A DNA stretch of 5,259 nucleotides, taken from Clostridiales bacterium (lineage in GTDB: Bacteria; Bacillota; Clostridia; Lachnospirales; CAG-274). The translations under genes were made by a program, and so were the position numbers. The stretch lies in NCBI GenBank assembly GCA_021202835.1, contig JAJQCI010000134.1:1-5259 (forward strand). Direction: 5' to 3'. Below the pieces are notes generated by a model that saw nothing but the letters and a program-made list of their open reading frames with translations, searched no databases and was not told the DNA's origin. Below are positions 4,034 to 5,259 of this stretch, piece by piece. Every line of letters begins with the position of its first letter. The first letter of the stretch is position 1.

Positions 4034-5259
4034 ATGACGGAAACTCTCGCCGCCAACCCCACAAGACTTGTGGCAGCCGCTCTTATAGGATTTTTGGTTT
4101 TACTGGTACTTATTATAGCCTTTAAGGTTCAGGCAATGATAGCCATTCTTATAGGCGCAATCGTTATAGGAATTGCCGCAGGAATGCCCCTTGCGGATAT
4201 TGTTACAACCGTAAACGACGGTATAGGCTCAACACTTAAGGGAATAGCTCTTTTGGTAGGTTTAGGCTCTATGTTCGGTGCTATTTTGGAAATTTCAGGC
4301 GGCGCCCAAACCATAGCCGTTACCCTTGTCAAACGCTTCGGTGACAGAAAAGCCGCCTGGGCTTTGGGTATAACCGGTCTTGTAATAGCTATGCCCGTAT
4401 TCTTCGACTCAGGTCTTATAATTCTTATACCCCTTGCTTTTGCTCTTGCTAAAAGAACAAAGCGTTCATCACTGTTTTATGTTATCCCTCTTCTTGCCGG
4501 CCTTGCAGTAGGCCATGCCTTTATACCTCCCACACCGGGCCCCGTTTTGGTAGCAACAATGTTAGGCGTTGACTTAGGCTGGGTTATAATGGTAGGCGTT
4601 GTCTGCGGTATATTCGCAATGATAGCAGCAGGCCCTATATGGGGTTCAATCTGCGGAAATAAATATAACATTCCCGTTCCCAAGCATATAGCAGAACAGG
4701 AAGACATAGACGAATCAAAGCTCCCCAGCTTCGCTTATGTTGTAGGAATTATACTTATACCCCTTGTACTTATTATTTTAAACTCCGTTTCAAGCGTTAT
4801 CCCTGCTTTAGAGCCCATAAGACCTGTTTTGGCTTTCGTCGGCGAACCCTTCGTTGCTCTTCTTATAGCAACAATAGCCGCTATGCTTCTTTTGGGAATC
4901 AAGAGAGGCTACTCCAAGGAAGAGCTTGAAAAGGTAATGACAAAATCTCTTGAACCTACGGGAATGATTCTTCTTGTAACTGCCTGCGGCGGTGTTTTAA
5001 GATATATTCTTCAAAATTCAGGCTTAGGCGACGTTATAGGCGCAGCCGTAGCCTCAGCAGCCCTTCCCATTGTAATTGTAGCCTTTATAGTAGCCGTTCT
5101 CGTAAGAATTTCTGTAGGCTCATCAACAGTAGCTATGACAATGGCAGCCGGAATAGTTTCCGCTATGCCGGAGGTGGCAGGTCTTTCACCTCTTCATCTT
5201 GCCTGCATAACAGCAGCCGTAGCCGGCGGCGCACAGTCTGCTCACACATAAACGACTCG
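4034..5259 (+). CDS. GntP-family gluconate/sugar-acid permease, apparent frameshift near 5233, 3' end outside window
   Basis: An inner-membrane secondary transporter of the GntP family, which takes up gluconate and related hydroxy acids with protons. Hydrophobic segments are visible at about residues 11-30, 32-51, 70-88, 107-139, 147-160, 172-200, 233-250, 264-288, 309-326 and 333-400. Family motifs are ILEISGGAQ (84-92), PVFFDSGLIILIPL (121-134), HAFIPPTPGP (161-170) and RISVGSSTVA (358-367). The start frame ends at TAA 5249-5251 after AGGAQSAHT, about 405 residues, where family members have about 440-450. Frame -1 from 5233 reads TVCSHINDS up to the window end, exactly the family ending GGATVCSHxNDSGFW. 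One A therefore appears to be missing next to GCA (5231-5233). There is no X-XXY-YYZ slippery site, so programmed frameshifting is unlikely; a mutation or a sequence error is more plausible. It should form an operon with the upstream dehydratase. Confidence 0.9.

Noticed and set aside
5228..5251. Programmed -1 ribosomal frameshifting in the permease
   Set aside because: GGC-GCA-CAG contains no slippery heptamer, and GntP permeases are not known to need recoding.
1..5259. CRISPR array, tRNA, rRNA, phage or defence system
   Set aside because: No regularly spaced repeats, no tRNA cloverleaf or rRNA-like sequence, and no phage or defence proteins were recognised on either strand.

Overview
The window looks like a piece of a low-to-medium GC Firmicutes (Clostridia-type) chromosome. 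The grounds are strong AGGAGG ribosome binding sites, sigma-A-type TATAAT promoters, hairpin-plus-T-tract terminators, a TTG start, and protein sequences that read like clostridial family members. The assignment is by general resemblance only; no species can be named.

Layout. (1) Positions 1-476 hold a short flavodoxin whose first codon is cut by the window edge. Its reading frame is broken by one in-frame TGA at 405-407, after which 22 more family-like residues follow in the same frame. A strong terminator follows at 506-547. (2) Positions 548-1186 hold no intact gene. There are two small perfect inverted repeats, a terminator-like hairpin, and two abutting transposase remnants: the C-terminal tail of a DDE transposase on the minus strand (721-927) and the N-terminal helix-turn-helix part of a different transposase on the plus strand (924-1130). 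(3) Positions 1187-5259 form a sugar-acid-type catabolic locus. A sigma-A promoter drives a FadR-type GntR regulator (1280-1987), closed by its own terminator. A 270-base regulatory gap carries two perfect 11-bp palindromes, a third partial copy and an extended -10 promoter. An IlvD/Edd-family dehydratase (2258-3979) and, 54 bases later with its own strong ribosome binding site, a GntP-family permease (4034 to the window end) follow.

Likely joint function (inference): GntP imports an aldonate or similar sugar acid, the dehydratase converts it to a 2-keto-3-deoxy acid, and the GntR protein senses a ligand and controls the dehydratase-permease operon through the palindromes. A kinase and an aldolase would be expected beyond the right edge. 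No branched-chain amino acid gene is visible, so although the dehydratase resembles IlvD, a biosynthetic role is not favoured by context.

Two single-base lesions deserve attention: the TGA in the flavodoxin and an apparent one-base deletion at about 5233 in gntP, after which the conserved family C-terminus continues in another frame. They may be real mutations or sequence errors. I see no convincing new biological system; the most interesting items are the lesions, the palindromic operators and the nested mobile-element debris.
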